Positions 8,509-17,690 are shown, counted from the stretch's first letter. The stretch is DNA of 64,000 nt from Erwinia rhapontici (GCF_012271765.1 NZ_VRKO01000014.1:186001-250000); one strand, 5' to 3'. Program-made: numbers and translations. Notes: generated from the letters alone by a model not told the origin.

Positions 8509-9369
8509 TTAGGGCACACTCAGTGCACGAATCACCGGGTCGCGATAGTTCTCATCAATCCTGATGCCTGCCGCGCGCAGTCGTGCTTCCTGCTGCGCAC
8601 GCTGTGTGGCCATCTTTTTCAGTAATGCAGGCAGCAGGGTTTTCCAGCGGTGGCGATCCTCATACTTGAAGTAATCCTGGTACGTCTGTTCCTCACTACG
8701 GAACGCCAGGGTGAACAGATAAGTGCCGCGCTCGGCGGGCGCGGTTTTACTGTTCTCACGCTGTGCGCTGAGGGTCAGGTATTCGTTACCACGATAAAAA
8801 TACCAGTCCGCTAAAAACGGCAGTGCCAGCCACTGGGCGTTATTGAGGTGGGATGACGGATCGTTAAACGGTGTCGAAAGGCTGGAAGCGGTCATCACCT
8901 GTTCAATCCGCATGGCATTAGCCACTTCAGACCCCGGAAGACGCGGTTCATTCTGGGTGATAAAACGCTGCCAACCGGCAGCCTGAAGGCGGCCGACCAG
9001 TTGATAGAACCACACCCTGCTATCCGCCAGCAGGCTGTCTTCCGGCAGGCCGAGAGGGTAAATATTGATTTCATCAAAACGATCGTGGTTCTCTTTGTAG
9101 ACCGGGGCGGAAAAAGAGAACACACCATTGATGGTGAAAGAGCGATCGCCGCCGAGGATCAGATTGAGGGTATTGCCGCTTTTCGAGGGCTTGGTGAAAT
9201 TATACCAGCACATCGTGTCATCGCAGTCGCGGGTGAGATCCTTGCCTAATGCCGCCTGCATCGGTTCGATACTGTCGCCCAGCCACACCTTTACGGTGCG
9301 GGTCACTGGCGTACTGGCGTTATCACACCCCGACAGTAGCACCAGCAGAAAAAGCAGTAACGATTTCAC
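8509..9369 (-). CDS. Predicted lipoprotein of unknown function
   Basis: The GTG at 9369 is preferred because GGGAGG lies nine bases upstream and the product then begins directly with a lipoprotein signal, KSLLLFLLVLLSGCDN (lipobox LSGC). An ATG at 9393 overlapping the previous stop is the alternative. The mature part, about 270 residues, has a conserved-looking VKVWLGDSIEPMQAALGK and a Cys pair in RDCDDTMCW that could form a disulfide. No family is recognised. The gene follows, almost without a gap, the exported repeat protein at 9393-10370, so the two probably work together in the envelope. Confidence 0.7.
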   Translation of the reverse strand: MKSLLLFLLVLLSGCDNASTPVTRTVKVWLGDSIEPMQAALGKDLTRDCDDTMCWYNFTKPSKSGNTLNLILGGDRSFTINGVFSFSAPVYKENHDRFDEINIYPLGLPEDSLLADSRVWFYQLVGRLQAAGWQRFITQNEPRLPGSEVANAMRIEQVMTASSLSTPFNDPSSHLNNAQWLALPFLADWYFYRGNEYLTLSAQRENSKTAPAERGTYLFTLAFRSEEQTYQDYFKYEDRHRWKTLLPALLKKMATQRAQQEARLRAAGIRIDENYRDPVIRALSVP

Positions 9370-9392
9370 TGTCCAGCCTCCCTGTCTGATCA

Positions 9393-10370
9393 TCAGCGCT
9401 GCTCTAGTTTCAGCAGTTTTAACAGCTCTTTGTCATTGAGATGAAACGCCAGTTTTTCAGGTAAGGGGCGTTCAAAGTCGCGTAGGCCACTCAATTCATA
9501 GAAAAAATTGTTGCTGTAGAATGCATTAATCGCGGCCAGCTCTGGCATGAGATCCAGCATCGGGGTGGCGGTGTTGTAGCCCGATCGCACCCGGGCCAGC
9601 GACTCGAGGGGGGAACTGCAGGCGGCACATCCCAGATTCACCCCTTTTGCCCACAGTCGGTAAGCGTCTAAACGATGTCCCTGCATCCATGCCAGCTTGC
9701 CAAGGCTGGCATACGCCGGGGCATAACCCTGTTTAACGGCACATTCCAGCATCGCTTTGCCGATCGGATGCAACTCTCTGGCCTGCGGAACAATGGTCCC
9801 ACCGGCCAGGTCCATCGCCTGCGGGCTGCCGTGATCGACCGCCGCTGACAGCAGCGTATACATGGTGTTGTAATCACGGCCATAAAGTGAGGCGGCATAG
9901 TCAGACATGGCGATGGGGATACCCTGTTGAATCATCTTTTGCAGGGTGGCACTGGCCTGTGTTGCGGCCTCAGGGGTGGCCGGATAACGCAGTGTCCAGA
10001 GAGTATCAAGGTAAACCGCCTTCCAACTGCCGGCCTTCACCGCGGCTGCCAGCAGGTCTTCGCGTTTTTTACGATTCCCGGCATCCAGCCAGAAGTTATT
10101 CACCGGGTCGCCCTTTGCTGCATAGTCCACCAACTGGCGGAAGGCCGCGGCTGCCGCGGGGCTTTCCTTCGGCGTGGCGTCCTCCTCCGTGCGGCAGACA
10201 AATTTTTTATCTTTAAATTCTGCCAGCAAATGCGGTTCAGGGGAGAGTTGATCCGAACTGCCATAGACGGGGGGCAAGTGATTGAAGTCTTCTAATGATT
10301 TTGCCGATGCGCTGGCACAGAACGCAAGCAGGCCGGAAAACACCAAAGCAGAAAGCGAAACGAGTTTCAT
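9393..10370 (-). CDS. Exported SEL1/TPR-like repeat protein, function unknown
   Basis: A signal peptide (LSALVFSGLLAFCASASA, cleaved near residue 23) precedes about 300 residues of helical pairs. Segments such as AMDLAGGTIVPQARELHPIGKA and APAYASLGKLAWMQGHRLDA resemble SEL1/TPR-type solenoid repeats, which mediate protein binding. No catalytic motif was seen. It is upstream of, and almost touching, the lipoprotein gene at 8509-9369, with the same orientation. The ATG at 10370 is supported by the good signal peptide immediately after it. The role is unknown; a periplasmic scaffold is a reasonable guess only. Confidence 0.7.
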   Translation of the reverse strand: MKLVSLSALVFSGLLAFCASASAKSLEDFNHLPPVYGSSDQLSPEPHLLAEFKDKKFVCRTEEDATPKESPAAAAAFRQLVDYAAKGDPVNNFWLDAGNRKKREDLLAAAVKAGSWKAVYLDTLWTLRYPATPEAATQASATLQKMIQQGIPIAMSDYAASLYGRDYNTMYTLLSAAVDHGSPQAMDLAGGTIVPQARELHPIGKAMLECAVKQGYAPAYASLGKLAWMQGHRLDAYRLWAKGVNLGCAACSSPLESLARVRSGYNTATPMLDLMPELAAINAFYSNNFFYELSGLRDFERPLPEKLAFHLNDKELLKLLKLEQR

Positions 10371-10491
10371 TGAGTCCCTTTAAGCGGGCCTGGCGTATTG
10401 GCTGGCCCGTCAGAATACGCGACACTGCACGCAAAATGGCAATAATCCATTAGAGCATTGTTCGACTCAGGGGGCTATCAGACCCATAAAA

Positions 10492-10519
10492 AAACAGGCC
10501 AGCAATCGCTGGCCTGTTT
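10492..10519 (-). terminator. Rho-independent terminator of gcd
   Basis: A 12-bp perfect stem (AAACAGGCCAGC and its complement) with a 4-base loop is followed, on the minus strand, by a run of T. Confidence 0.85.
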
Positions 10520-10549
10520 CGTTCTTACCGGGTTCAGAATGCGTCAGGC

Positions 10550-12922
10550 TTATGGCAGCGCGTAAGCAATCACATCATCACCACGGTTGTCGTTAGTGCC
10601 GGTGCGCGTAGCGCCGCCTGCGACTACGACCACGTACTGCTTACCGTCTTCCGCGATATAGGTCATCGGTGCGCCCTGTCCGCCAACGGGCAGACGGCCA
10701 CGCCACAACTCTTTACCGGTGTTGTTATCCAGCGCACGAACGAAGTAGTCCAGCGAGCCGTGGAAGAAGGTCAGGCCACCTTTTGTCACCAGCGGGCCAC
10801 CCATGGTTGGCATACCCAGTGGGATATCCAGACCCGGTGCCACGCCGTTGATTGGCGCATCTTTAATGCTGCCCATCGGCATCTGCCAGCGGGTTTTACC
10901 GGTTGCCAGGTCGATGGCTGTCATCGAACCAAACGGCGGTTTGAAGCAAGGAATGCCCAGTGGCGACATAAACATCGAACGTTCCACGCCCCACGGCGTA
11001 CCCAGCTGTTTGGAGTACTCGCCCTCGGTGCTGGCTTTCATCCCTTTCTTCTCGGCATCTTCACGTTTGATAAATTTGCCCCACTGCGCCATACGAATAT
11101 CATTGACGATCAGCGTACCGGTAGACGGGTCAATCGCCCCGCCGCCCCAGTTGAAGCCACCGTAGTAGCCCGGGTAAATCAGGGTGCGTTTTTTGTCAGA
11201 GAGCGGAGTGAACTCGCCTTCCCAACGCATCTCTTTAAACTGCACGCGGCAGTAGAGCTGGTCAAAGATGGAAGCGCCCCACATGTCGGATTCTTTCAAC
11301 GCAGCGGTGCCCACGGAGATCGCCGAGTACGGCTGAGTTGCTGCCACTTTCATGCCCGGCATCGCGTCGGTTGAAACTTTACGCTCTTCAACCTGCACCA
11401 CTGGCTTACCGGTGCGGCGGTCAAGCACGAAGATCTGGCCACGTTTGGTCAACTGGATCAGCACTGGCGTGGTGGTGCCATCTTTGCCCGGCATATCGTA
11501 GAGAATCGGCTGGGAAGAGACGTCATAGTCAAACTGGTCGTGATTGGCGGTACGGAAATGCCAGATCTCTTTACCGGTTTTCAGTTCAACGGCAACGATA
11601 GCGTCATTGTATTCATCAGAATAGTCATGACGGTTACCGGTCCAGAAGTCAGGCGTCTGGTTACCCGTAGGGAAGTAGGCAATGCCCAGCTTCGCATCAT
11701 AGGCCGCGGTACCCCAGAAGTTCGGGGTTTCAATGGCGTAGGTCTGGCCTTCCGGCAGCGGAGAGCTGTCTTTCGCGCCACGGGATGCATCCCATGCCCA
11801 GAGGATTTTGCCGCTGCGGGCGTCGAAGCCACGCACCACGCCGGAGGCTTCACCGGTGGTCAGGTTATCGTTCAGCTTACCGCCGACCATCACCACGCCA
11901 TCAGCCACCAGCGGCGCAGACGTCAGATAGTAAGAGCCATGCGCCGTTGGGCCAAGGCCGTTCAGCAGGTTCACAAAGCCGTTGTCACCGAAGCTAGTGT
12001 CCAGCTTGCCGGTTTCGGCATCCAGCGAGAAGATGCGGCCATCAACGGTGGTGCTGATAATGCGTTTGTTACCGGCAATCGCAGGCGGAGTGCCATCCTG
12101 TTGTGCCGGGCTTAGCTCGGTATATGCCACGCCACGGCAGCGTTTCCACTGCTTGTTACCCTCGGTTTCTTCGATTTTTGGATCGAAGCGCCACTTCTCT
12201 TTCCCGGTGACCGGGTCAAGTGCAATGACTTTGTTCAGCGGGGTACACAGGTACATGGTGTTACCGACTTTCAGTGGCGTAACCTGATATTCGGAGCCGT
12301 TAATCGCCAGATCGCCCGTGTGATACGTCCAGGCAACCTTCAGATCTTTCACGTTAGTGGTATTGATCTGGTTGAACTGCGCGAAACGTTGACCACCGGT
12401 ATTACGACCATAGGCCGCCCAGTCGTTGCCGCTGTCGTCAGCTGCTTTTTCATCCAGAACGGTGGCAGGCTCGCCGCTGGCTTCCACTTCCGGATGGATA
12501 CGGAACATGTTGGCAAAAATCGCCACGATAGCGATAGCCAGTACCACGGAGAAACCGCCTGCCACTTTGCAGCCGATGACGCGGGTCTGGTCTTTTTTGC
12601 GCAACAGCGGGGCACACAGCGTGGCCAGCAATGCGACAACCAGGAAGGTGACGGTACGCGGCACTAACTGCCAGAAGTCAGTACCGACTTCACTGAATGC
12701 CCAGATCAGGCTGACAATCAGTAATGCCCAGGCGAGATACAGCGCCCAGCCATTTCTCCTGACCAGTCCCAGACCGGTGGCGGCCATCGCCAGGCCGGCA
12801 GGGAGGTAGAACCAGGACCCCTTCAGGGTGATCAGGTAGATACCGCCACCGGCAAGGGACAGGCCCAGAAGTACCAGGGCTATCCCGATGATAGTAACCA
12901 GAATATTGCGACTGTTTTTCAT
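10550..12922 (-). CDS. gcd: Membrane-bound PQQ-dependent glucose dehydrogenase
   Basis: At 790 residues this is close to the E. coli Gcd length (796). Five N-terminal membrane helices (residues ~10-140, beginning ILVTIIGIALVLLGLSLAGG) anchor a periplasmic eight-bladed propeller that opens with DWAAYGRNTGGQRFAQFNQI. Typical PQQ-propeller tryptophan-docking segments include GVVRGFDARSGKILWAWD and AIVAVELKTGKEIWHF. The enzyme oxidises D-glucose to gluconolactone in the periplasm and passes electrons to ubiquinone. No PQQ synthesis genes are in the window. A LacI-family gene is divergent at 13394, and the downstream oxidation step may be supplied by the gluconate dehydrogenase at 56-60 kb. Confidence 0.95.
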   Translation of the reverse strand: MKNSRNILVTIIGIALVLLGLSLAGGGIYLITLKGSWFYLPAGLAMAATGLGLVRRNGWALYLAWALLIVSLIWAFSEVGTDFWQLVPRTVTFLVVALLATLCAPLLRKKDQTRVIGCKVAGGFSVVLAIAIVAIFANMFRIHPEVEASGEPATVLDEKAADDSGNDWAAYGRNTGGQRFAQFNQINTTNVKDLKVAWTYHTGDLAINGSEYQVTPLKVGNTMYLCTPLNKVIALDPVTGKEKWRFDPKIEETEGNKQWKRCRGVAYTELSPAQQDGTPPAIAGNKRIISTTVDGRIFSLDAETGKLDTSFGDNGFVNLLNGLGPTAHGSYYLTSAPLVADGVVMVGGKLNDNLTTGEASGVVRGFDARSGKILWAWDASRGAKDSSPLPEGQTYAIETPNFWGTAAYDAKLGIAYFPTGNQTPDFWTGNRHDYSDEYNDAIVAVELKTGKEIWHFRTANHDQFDYDVSSQPILYDMPGKDGTTTPVLIQLTKRGQIFVLDRRTGKPVVQVEERKVSTDAMPGMKVAATQPYSAISVGTAALKESDMWGASIFDQLYCRVQFKEMRWEGEFTPLSDKKRTLIYPGYYGGFNWGGGAIDPSTGTLIVNDIRMAQWGKFIKREDAEKKGMKASTEGEYSKQLGTPWGVERSMFMSPLGIPCFKPPFGSMTAIDLATGKTRWQMPMGSIKDAPINGVAPGLDIPLGMPTMGGPLVTKGGLTFFHGSLDYFVRALDNNTGKELWRGRLPVGGQGAPMTYIAEDGKQYVVVVAGGATRTGTNDNRGDDVIAYALP

Positions 12923-13203
12923 GATGAGATATTTTCCATACTGAACAATTCCTTTTCAGGACGATAGGTGAATCGACTCTTGCCCGACATCAATGAAGAA
13001 ATATTTAAAGTTGTTATGCGCTTGCACCACTTTCCTTTTGCACCGCGTTGCACCTTTCTGCCACGTACTGATAACATTTTTTTTCAAAAGGCGGTTTTTC
13101 GCCAAATATTAACCACAGCAAAAGATGGGGTAATGCGGTTTTTAGTCATTTAAAAACAGTGGGTTATGGTAATAGTGTGAGCGGGGTCGGATTTTACCTG
13201 ACT

Positions 13204-13241
13204 TTGCTACCGTTGGCAAAGGATGTTGCCAACGGTAGCAA
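13204..13241. promoter_or_regulatory. 16-bp-arm inverted repeat, possible operator or RNA hairpin
   Basis: TTGCTACCGTTGGCAA is followed, after six bases, by its exact reverse complement. The core GTTGGCAA resembles the centre of the shorter palindrome near 13353. No T run follows, so an operator or an attenuator-like hairpin is more likely than a terminator. Confidence 0.5.
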
Positions 13242-13346
13242 TAATAAACATCGATGTAACATGTTGATGATAAAGGGGGACGTAAAGGCGGGGGAAATCA
13301 CACATCCGCCACCCCGTACTTTTGGGGGCGGCGAGATTACTCTATT

Positions 13347-13359
13347 CTGTTGGCAACAG
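13347..13359. promoter_or_regulatory. Candidate LacI-family operator
   Basis: CTGTTGGCAACAG is a perfect odd palindrome located 35 bp before the LacI start, a position that fits autoregulation. It shares TTGGCAA with the large inverted repeat at 13204-13241. Confidence 0.45.
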
Positions 13360-13393
13360 GTTCAGCCACCGGAGTGCGGGCGTTTAACTCATC

Positions 13394-14458
13394 ATGAAAA
13401 ATACAGTGAAAGAAAAACAGACTCAGAAAGCGACGGCCAGTGATGTGGCAGAACTTGCCGGGGTTTCTAAATGGACCGTGCTGCGGGCGTTCAAAACGGA
13501 TGCCTCAATCTCCCCGCTGGCACGGGAAGAAGTGCTGGCGGCGGCGAAAAAACTCGGCTTTCGGCCTAACCTGCTGGCACGCAGCCTGAAGCAGCGAAAA
13601 ACCCATATTATTGGGGTGGTGGCCGATGAGTTTACCAATCCCCACACACTGAAAATGCTCAACGAGGTTACGCGTCAGTTGAATGAGCGCGGCTATATGG
13701 CACTGCTGCTGAATGTGGATTCTGACGCGAACTACCAGTCAGTGCTGCAAATGGCCGGGCAGTTGCAGGTTGATGCATTGCTGTTCCTGGCCACCATCTT
13801 CAGTGATGAACTGATTGTTGCCGTGGACGAGTTGCACCAGATCCCCAGTATTCACGTGTGCCGCAGTACCGACAGTGCCGATGTTGAAGTGGTGAGTGTG
13901 GACGGGTATGCCGCCGGCGCCGAGATCGGGCGTCTGCTGCTGTCGCAGGGTTATCACCGTTTTGGCTATATGAAAGGCCAGGAGACATCGTCGACCCACC
14001 TGCTGCGTATGGAGGGCTACGCCGCCAGTCTGGATGCCGCGAATAAAACGCTGGATAAAGTGCTGGTGGCGGGTCACTACGATCGGGAAATGGCCTATCA
14101 GACGATGATGACCTACCTGAAAAACACCTGGGCCTCTGAGCGCGTGGATGCGCTGTTCTGCGAAAATGATGTGCTGGCCTTTGGTGCGATGCAGGCGATC
14201 CGCGACTTCGGTCAGGGTGCACATATCGGGGTGGTGGGTTTTGATGACGTAGGAGAAGCCCGCTCTTCCATGTGGAACCTGACCACCTGGGCGCAGCGCT
14301 GCGACTTGCAGATTACCGAAGCGCTGAACCGCCTGCTCGACAACCGCGCGGATGAAGAGGGGGCCTGGCGCAAAGGTGAACTGAAGATCCGTCATTCACA
14401 CCTCAGCCGCGAAGTGCATGGCGAAATGGCCCAGTGCGGCTGCGCCTGCCGCAGCTGA
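13394..14458 (+). CDS. LacI-family transcriptional regulator
   Basis: The 354-residue protein has a LacI DNA-binding head after a short polar tail: ATASDVAELAGVSKWTVLRA (residues ~14-33), followed by the hinge FRPNLLARSLKQRKTHIIGV. The remaining ~280 residues form a periplasmic-binding-like effector domain with VVGFDDVGEARSSM, the region that usually contacts DNA-bound partners. The extreme C-terminus has an unusual Cys cluster (QCGCACRS). It is divergent from gcd and may regulate it, but the spacing leaves that open. The sugar effector is unknown. A terminator follows at 14535. Confidence 0.88.
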   Translation: MKNTVKEKQTQKATASDVAELAGVSKWTVLRAFKTDASISPLAREEVLAAAKKLGFRPNLLARSLKQRKTHIIGVVADEFTNPHTLKMLNEVTRQLNERGYMALLLNVDSDANYQSVLQMAGQLQVDALLFLATIFSDELIVAVDELHQIPSIHVCRSTDSADVEVVSVDGYAAGAEIGRLLLSQGYHRFGYMKGQETSSTHLLRMEGYAASLDAANKTLDKVLVAGHYDREMAYQTMMTYLKNTWASERVDALFCENDVLAFGAMQAIRDFGQGAHIGVVGFDDVGEARSSMWNLTTWAQRCDLQITEALNRLLDNRADEEGAWRKGELKIRHSHLSREVHGEMAQCGCACRS

Positions 14459-14534
14459 TTGCCAGGGCTCTGTTCAGCATCCCTTCGGCTAGCGCGCGGA
14501 ACGTCTCAACCCCCTTGGTGGGGATGAGGCGAAA

Positions 14535-14563
14535 AAAAACCATGACACAAGGTCATGGTTTTT
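14535..14563. terminator. Bidirectional terminator between lacI and gor
   Basis: AAAAACCATGAC and its reverse complement flank a 5-base loop, giving an A run on one side and a T run on the other. It serves the convergent LacI and gor genes. Confidence 0.85.
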
Positions 14564-14587
14564 TGTTGTACTTATCCGCTAAAGGGA

Positions 14588-15940
14588 TCAGCGCATCGTC
14601 ACAAACTCTTCCGAACCCGTTGGGTGGATCGCCACGGTATTGTCGAAGTCTTTCTTGGTCGCGCCCATTTTCAGTGCGACGGCAAAGCCCTGCAACATCT
14701 CGTCCATACCGTAACCGATGCCATGAATACCGACGATTTTCTCATCGGCGCCCACGCACACCAGCTTCATGCGGCACGGCTGGCGGTGCTGGGTCACAGC
14801 GGTGTACATGGCGGTGAATGAAGATTTGTACACTTTCACCTGGTCATCACCAAACTTCTCGCGTGCTTCTGGCTCGCTCAGGCCGACTGTGCCGATTGGC
14901 GGGTGGCTGAACACCACGGTTGGCACATTGCTGTAGTCCAGATGCTCGTCCGGCTTGTTGTTAAACAGGCGCTCGGACAGGCGACGACCTGCGGCAACCG
15001 CGACCGGCGTCAGCTCGACCGCGCCGGTGTTATCACCGACGGCGAAGATGCCTTTCACGTTGGTGTTCTGGTACTTATCAACGCTGATGTACCCTTTTTC
15101 GTTCAGCTTCACGCCGGTCACTTCAAGGTTCAGGTTGTCGGTCATTGGCTCACGACCAATCGCCCACACCAGGCAGTCAACGGTCTGCTCTTTGCCGTTT
15201 TCCAGCTGTAAGGTCAGGCTACCGTCGGCGTTTTTCACTACCGCTTTAGGAACCGACTCGGTGTGCAGCGTCGGGCCTTCGGTGTTCATCACTTCCACCA
15301 GCGTGTCGACGATCAGTGGATCGAAGCTACGCAGCGGCGCATGTTTACGCACATACAGATGGGTTTCAGAACCCAGCGCGTTCAGCACACCAGCAATTTC
15401 GACGGCGATATAGCCTGCACCGACAACTGCAGTGCGTTTCGGCAGGGCCTGAAGCTCAAAGAAGCCATCGGAGTTAATGCCGTATTCTGCGCCCGGGATG
15501 GTTGGCTGGCTTGGGCGGCCGCCGGTGGCGATCAGAATATGATCAGCAGTGATCTTCTCGCCGTTGACTTCCACTGTGTGCGCATCAACGAAACGGGCAT
15601 AACCTTTCATCACGTCAACGTTATTCTTGCCCAGCACGTTGTCGTAAGAGGTGTGAATACGGTCGATATAAGCGCTGCGATTTTTCAGCAGAACGTCCCA
15701 GTTGAACTGGTTAACGGTGGTATCGAAGCCGTAGTCCGGGCCGTAGTTATGGATTGCTTCGGCGATCTGTGCCGCATGCCACATCACTTTCTTCGGTACG
15801 CAGCCAACGTTCACGCAGGTGCCGCCGAGATCTTTCGCTTCGATTATCGCGCATTTCTGGCCATACATGGCCGCACGGTTGATGGAGGCGATACCGCCGC
15901 TGCCGCCGCCGATGGCAAGGTAGTCATAATGTCTGGTCAT
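14588..15940 (-). CDS. gor: Glutathione reductase
   Basis: The product has 450 residues, the same as E. coli Gor. The FAD motif [17 protein letters not shown] (from residue 11) and the redox-active pair in [13 protein letters not shown] (Cys42/Cys47) are intact. The NADP-binding Rossmann motif [12 protein letters not shown] follows, with [12 protein letters not shown] after it carrying Arg residues that favour NADPH. The C-terminal dimer segment ends with the catalytic [14 protein letters not shown]. The enzyme reduces glutathione disulfide with NADPH in the cytoplasm. In E. coli gor sits next to rlmJ; here a ~15-kb island separates them. A MITE-like element lies in its upstream region. Confidence 0.97.
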   Translation of the reverse strand: MTRHYDYLAIGGGSGGIASINRAAMYGQKCAIIEAKDLGGTCVNVGCVPKKVMWHAAQIAEAIHNYGPDYGFDTTVNQFNWDVLLKNRSAYIDRIHTSYDNVLGKNNVDVMKGYARFVDAHTVEVNGEKITADHILIATGGRPSQPTIPGAEYGINSDGFFELQALPKRTAVVGAGYIAVEIAGVLNALGSETHLYVRKHAPLRSFDPLIVDTLVEVMNTEGPTLHTESVPKAVVKNADGSLTLQLENGKEQTVDCLVWAIGREPMTDNLNLEVTGVKLNEKGYISVDKYQNTNVKGIFAVGDNTGAVELTPVAVAAGRRLSERLFNNKPDEHLDYSNVPTVVFSHPPIGTVGLSEPEAREKFGDDQVKVYKSSFTAMYTAVTQHRQPCRMKLVCVGADEKIVGIHGIGYGMDEMLQGFAVALKMGATKKDFDNTVAIHPTGSEEFVTMR

Positions 15941-15959
15941 CGAGTCTTCCGGTTAAGTG

Positions 15960-16105
15960 AGAGTCTGTCCCACCAGGCTATTTTATTTGCCATTTTGAAC
16001 CCGGGCAGTGCTCAGAATCCTCACGTACTCCGTGTACGCTCCGGTTCCTCCGCGCTTTCCGTGTCCAAATTGGCTGTAACAATAACGCCTGGTGGGACAG
16101 ACTCT
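15960..16105. mobile_element. MITE-like element, 146 bp with 19-bp terminal inverted repeats
   Basis: AGAGTCTGTCCCACCAGGC at 15960-15978 is exactly inverted at 16087-16105. The interior has its own hairpin (CGTAC-TCCGT-GTACG) and no coding capacity. The sequence looks like a small non-autonomous repeat I associate with enterobacterial intergenic repeats, but I cannot assign a named family with certainty. It lies about 20 bp upstream of the gor start and could affect gor transcription or mRNA stability. No second copy was noticed in this window, and target-site duplications are not obvious. Confidence 0.7.
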
Positions 16106-16187
16106 GAGTGAGTTAAATCAGCTGGCGTAGAGTGTAACGCCACAAGGGGAAAACCCCCAAAGATTGCGTCTATGATTGTGATAGGGA

Positions 16188-16211
16188 AGGCACAGAGCAA
16201 GCCCTGTGCCT
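16188..16211 (-). terminator. Hairpin at the end of the DUF3289/DUF943 array
   Basis: AGGCACAG and CTGTGCCT form an 8-bp stem. A near-copy of this hairpin (20628-20649) sits just after the nucleotidyltransferase gene, so it probably belonged to the original end of the rtc operon and was carried along with the duplication. Confidence 0.55.
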
Positions 16212-16234
16212 GGGATGGCTTGGGGTAGCGCTGA

Positions 16235-16260
16235 CTACATCAGCAGGTAGCTATTTTACG
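16235..16260 (-). repeat. Possible degenerate copy of the nucleotidyltransferase 3' end
   Basis: ACATCAGCAGGTAGCTATTT resembles the ATCAGCAG-containing nucleotidyltransferase remnants at 17691 and 19142, and sits in the same position just after a DUF943 stop. The match is short, so this is tentative. Confidence 0.35.
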
Positions 16261-16272
16261 GGTGTTTTCTTT

Positions 16273-16734
16273 TTAATATTCATACTTCACAATCTCACCC
16301 TTTTTATTCATGCGATATATTCCATCGCGCACAGTGAATAATATGTCATTATTTCTACCCGTCTCAACGGAAAAAACCCGGTTTTTATCAATGCAGTTTT
16401 CTTTAGTTTTCATATCAATAAAGCATCGTCGGTCGTACTTACCTTGCTCTTTATATCCATCACCAAATAACCAGAAAACAATAGTAAAACTGCCATCACT
16501 ATCTGGATTGGGTATTTTATATTTCGAATCCAGTGCTTCTTTGTGTTTCAACCACCAGTTTATTTTTCCACTATTAGTTAATGGGAAGTTTTTAACCAAA
16601 GCTGAGCTGAACTCACCATCATTATGAATGGCGACTATCTCTACTGGACGAAGGGACAACCAAGTGCAGAGACAGAGGAGAACCGCACAAACACAGGAGG
16701 AAGCATAGAATGCTTTCTTATTTTTTACTTTCAT
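16273..16734 (-). CDS. DUF943 protein, copy 1
   Basis: The 153-residue product begins with a positive tail and one membrane helix (FYASSCVCAVLLCLCTWLSL, residues ~8-27). A predicted periplasmic domain follows, with the family pattern RPVEIVAIH, ALVKNFPLT, INWWLKHK, FGDGYKEQGKYDRRCFIDMK and two Cys about 13 residues apart that could form a disulfide. The start at 16734 has GGAAAC upstream and overlaps the preceding DUF3289 gene by 17 nt, as in every pair here. DUF943 has no established function. A membrane-anchored inhibitor of its DUF3289 partner is an inference from gene order. This copy is quite different from copies 2 and 3 in its periplasmic part. Confidence 0.8.
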   Translation of the reverse strand: MKVKNKKAFYASSCVCAVLLCLCTWLSLRPVEIVAIHNDGEFSSALVKNFPLTNSGKINWWLKHKEALDSKYKIPNPDSDGSFTIVFWLFGDGYKEQGKYDRRCFIDMKTKENCIDKNRVFSVETGRNNDILFTVRDGIYRMNKKGEIVKYEY

Positions 16735-17581
16735 TACGGTTTCCAGTAATTTCAATGTTTGCTTCCATATTGGTCATAAAAGGTTTAAATCCGAATTTAT
16801 CGTAGCGCTGAAGAACGAACCATATACGGAAAAAAATAAAATCTTTGAATTTAGTGTTTAAAATATCAGCGTTATCGAGACCAAAGTGATCCTGCACTTT
16901 GTAATGCACTTTGTAATGCACTACAGCACGGTAGCTGTCGTTATCAATCTGTAGCGACTTTAGCGTAATCTGCGTTGCCCAAGTGTCGTGGACGGTAATT
17001 CCCATACCATTGAAGTTGTCCTTAAATCTGTCAAATTTAGGTGGTTTTCCATCAAGGATAGATTTGATTATTTTTTCCTTTTTATTGACTGGGTAACATT
17101 TATTTTCCCAATCTATATTTACACTAAATGCTTTTTTCAAGATTAAACGTGTACTGTTTTCCGGAGAATTATCATTCAAAATTTGCTCTTTCAACGCCGA
17201 ATCCAAATGCATACTGGTAAATGCCGCACCGTTGCCGTTCTGCATATGCGTGATCATCTGACTGATCAGATGTCTGTAAGGACCGTAAATAGAGAATGTA
17301 CGCGATAAATCGCGGAACTCGTCAAACAAAATGCGGGCACATTCCTGACGGCTGATTTTTTCACTCGCGCCGTGTGAGCTACTGTACATTGATGGCGGTC
17401 GGTTAGACGTGGTGAATTTTGTCAGCGTGAAAGGGTTTACTCGCCCGGAGACATGAGCAAGGCGAAACCGTGTTTTTAACTGTTCCTGGCTTAAATCGCC
17501 ACATTGCATATCTTTGGCATGGTGATCGTCCATGCGGTTTTGTGTTTCGAACAGCGTGCAGGGTAAGTGTAATGCGGCCAT
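16718..17581 (-). CDS. DUF3289 (YPO3983-like) protein, copy 1
   Basis: This 287-residue soluble protein lacks a signal peptide. It has the conserved N-terminal motif RMDDHHAKDMQCGDL (residues ~16-30), a helical middle with ITHMQNGNGAAFTSMHLDSA, and a C-terminal half with GITVHDTWATQITLKSLQID and IWFVLQRYDKFGFKPFMTNM. These are features of the DUF3289 family, whose biochemical role is unknown. A 12-bp duplication (CACTTTGTAATG, 16899-16922) adds the residues HYKV, absent in the other copies. It is nearly identical to copy 2 elsewhere. The start at 17581 has AAGGAG eight bases upstream. A T6SS or contact-dependent toxin role is only a hypothesis. Confidence 0.8.
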   Translation of the reverse strand: MAALHLPCTLFETQNRMDDHHAKDMQCGDLSQEQLKTRFRLAHVSGRVNPFTLTKFTTSNRPPSMYSSSHGASEKISRQECARILFDEFRDLSRTFSIYGPYRHLISQMITHMQNGNGAAFTSMHLDSALKEQILNDNSPENSTRLILKKAFSVNIDWENKCYPVNKKEKIIKSILDGKPPKFDRFKDNFNGMGITVHDTWATQITLKSLQIDNDSYRAVVHYKVHYKVQDHFGLDNADILNTKFKDFIFFRIWFVLQRYDKFGFKPFMTNMEANIEITGNRNESKK

Positions 17582-17690
17582 AATAAAACGCTCCTTGTGT
17601 GATACCCGTTTCCAAAATGGTTTTGGGTATGTCGTCCTTGATGCTTGTCATCGGTGAAATAGTAAGCGGTAGTGGGGTGTTTTGTAAACA

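Larger units (their letters stand above)
12923..13393. other. gcd/lacI divergent intergenic region
   Basis: This stretch of about 470 bp holds no convincing gene. The left 230 bp is AT-rich and should contain the gcd promoter. The right part carries two striking palindromes listed separately (13204-13241 and 13347-13359) and the promoter of the LacI gene. Confidence 0.6.

Noticed and set aside
13204..13241. Rho-independent terminator
   Set aside because: The long stem has no T run on either side and no gene ends just before it, so an operator or RNA element is more likely.
16718..17581. Calling DUF3289 a proven T6SS effector
   Set aside because: No T6SS structural gene, PAAR, VgrG or Hcp is in the window, and no catalytic residue set is recognisable.
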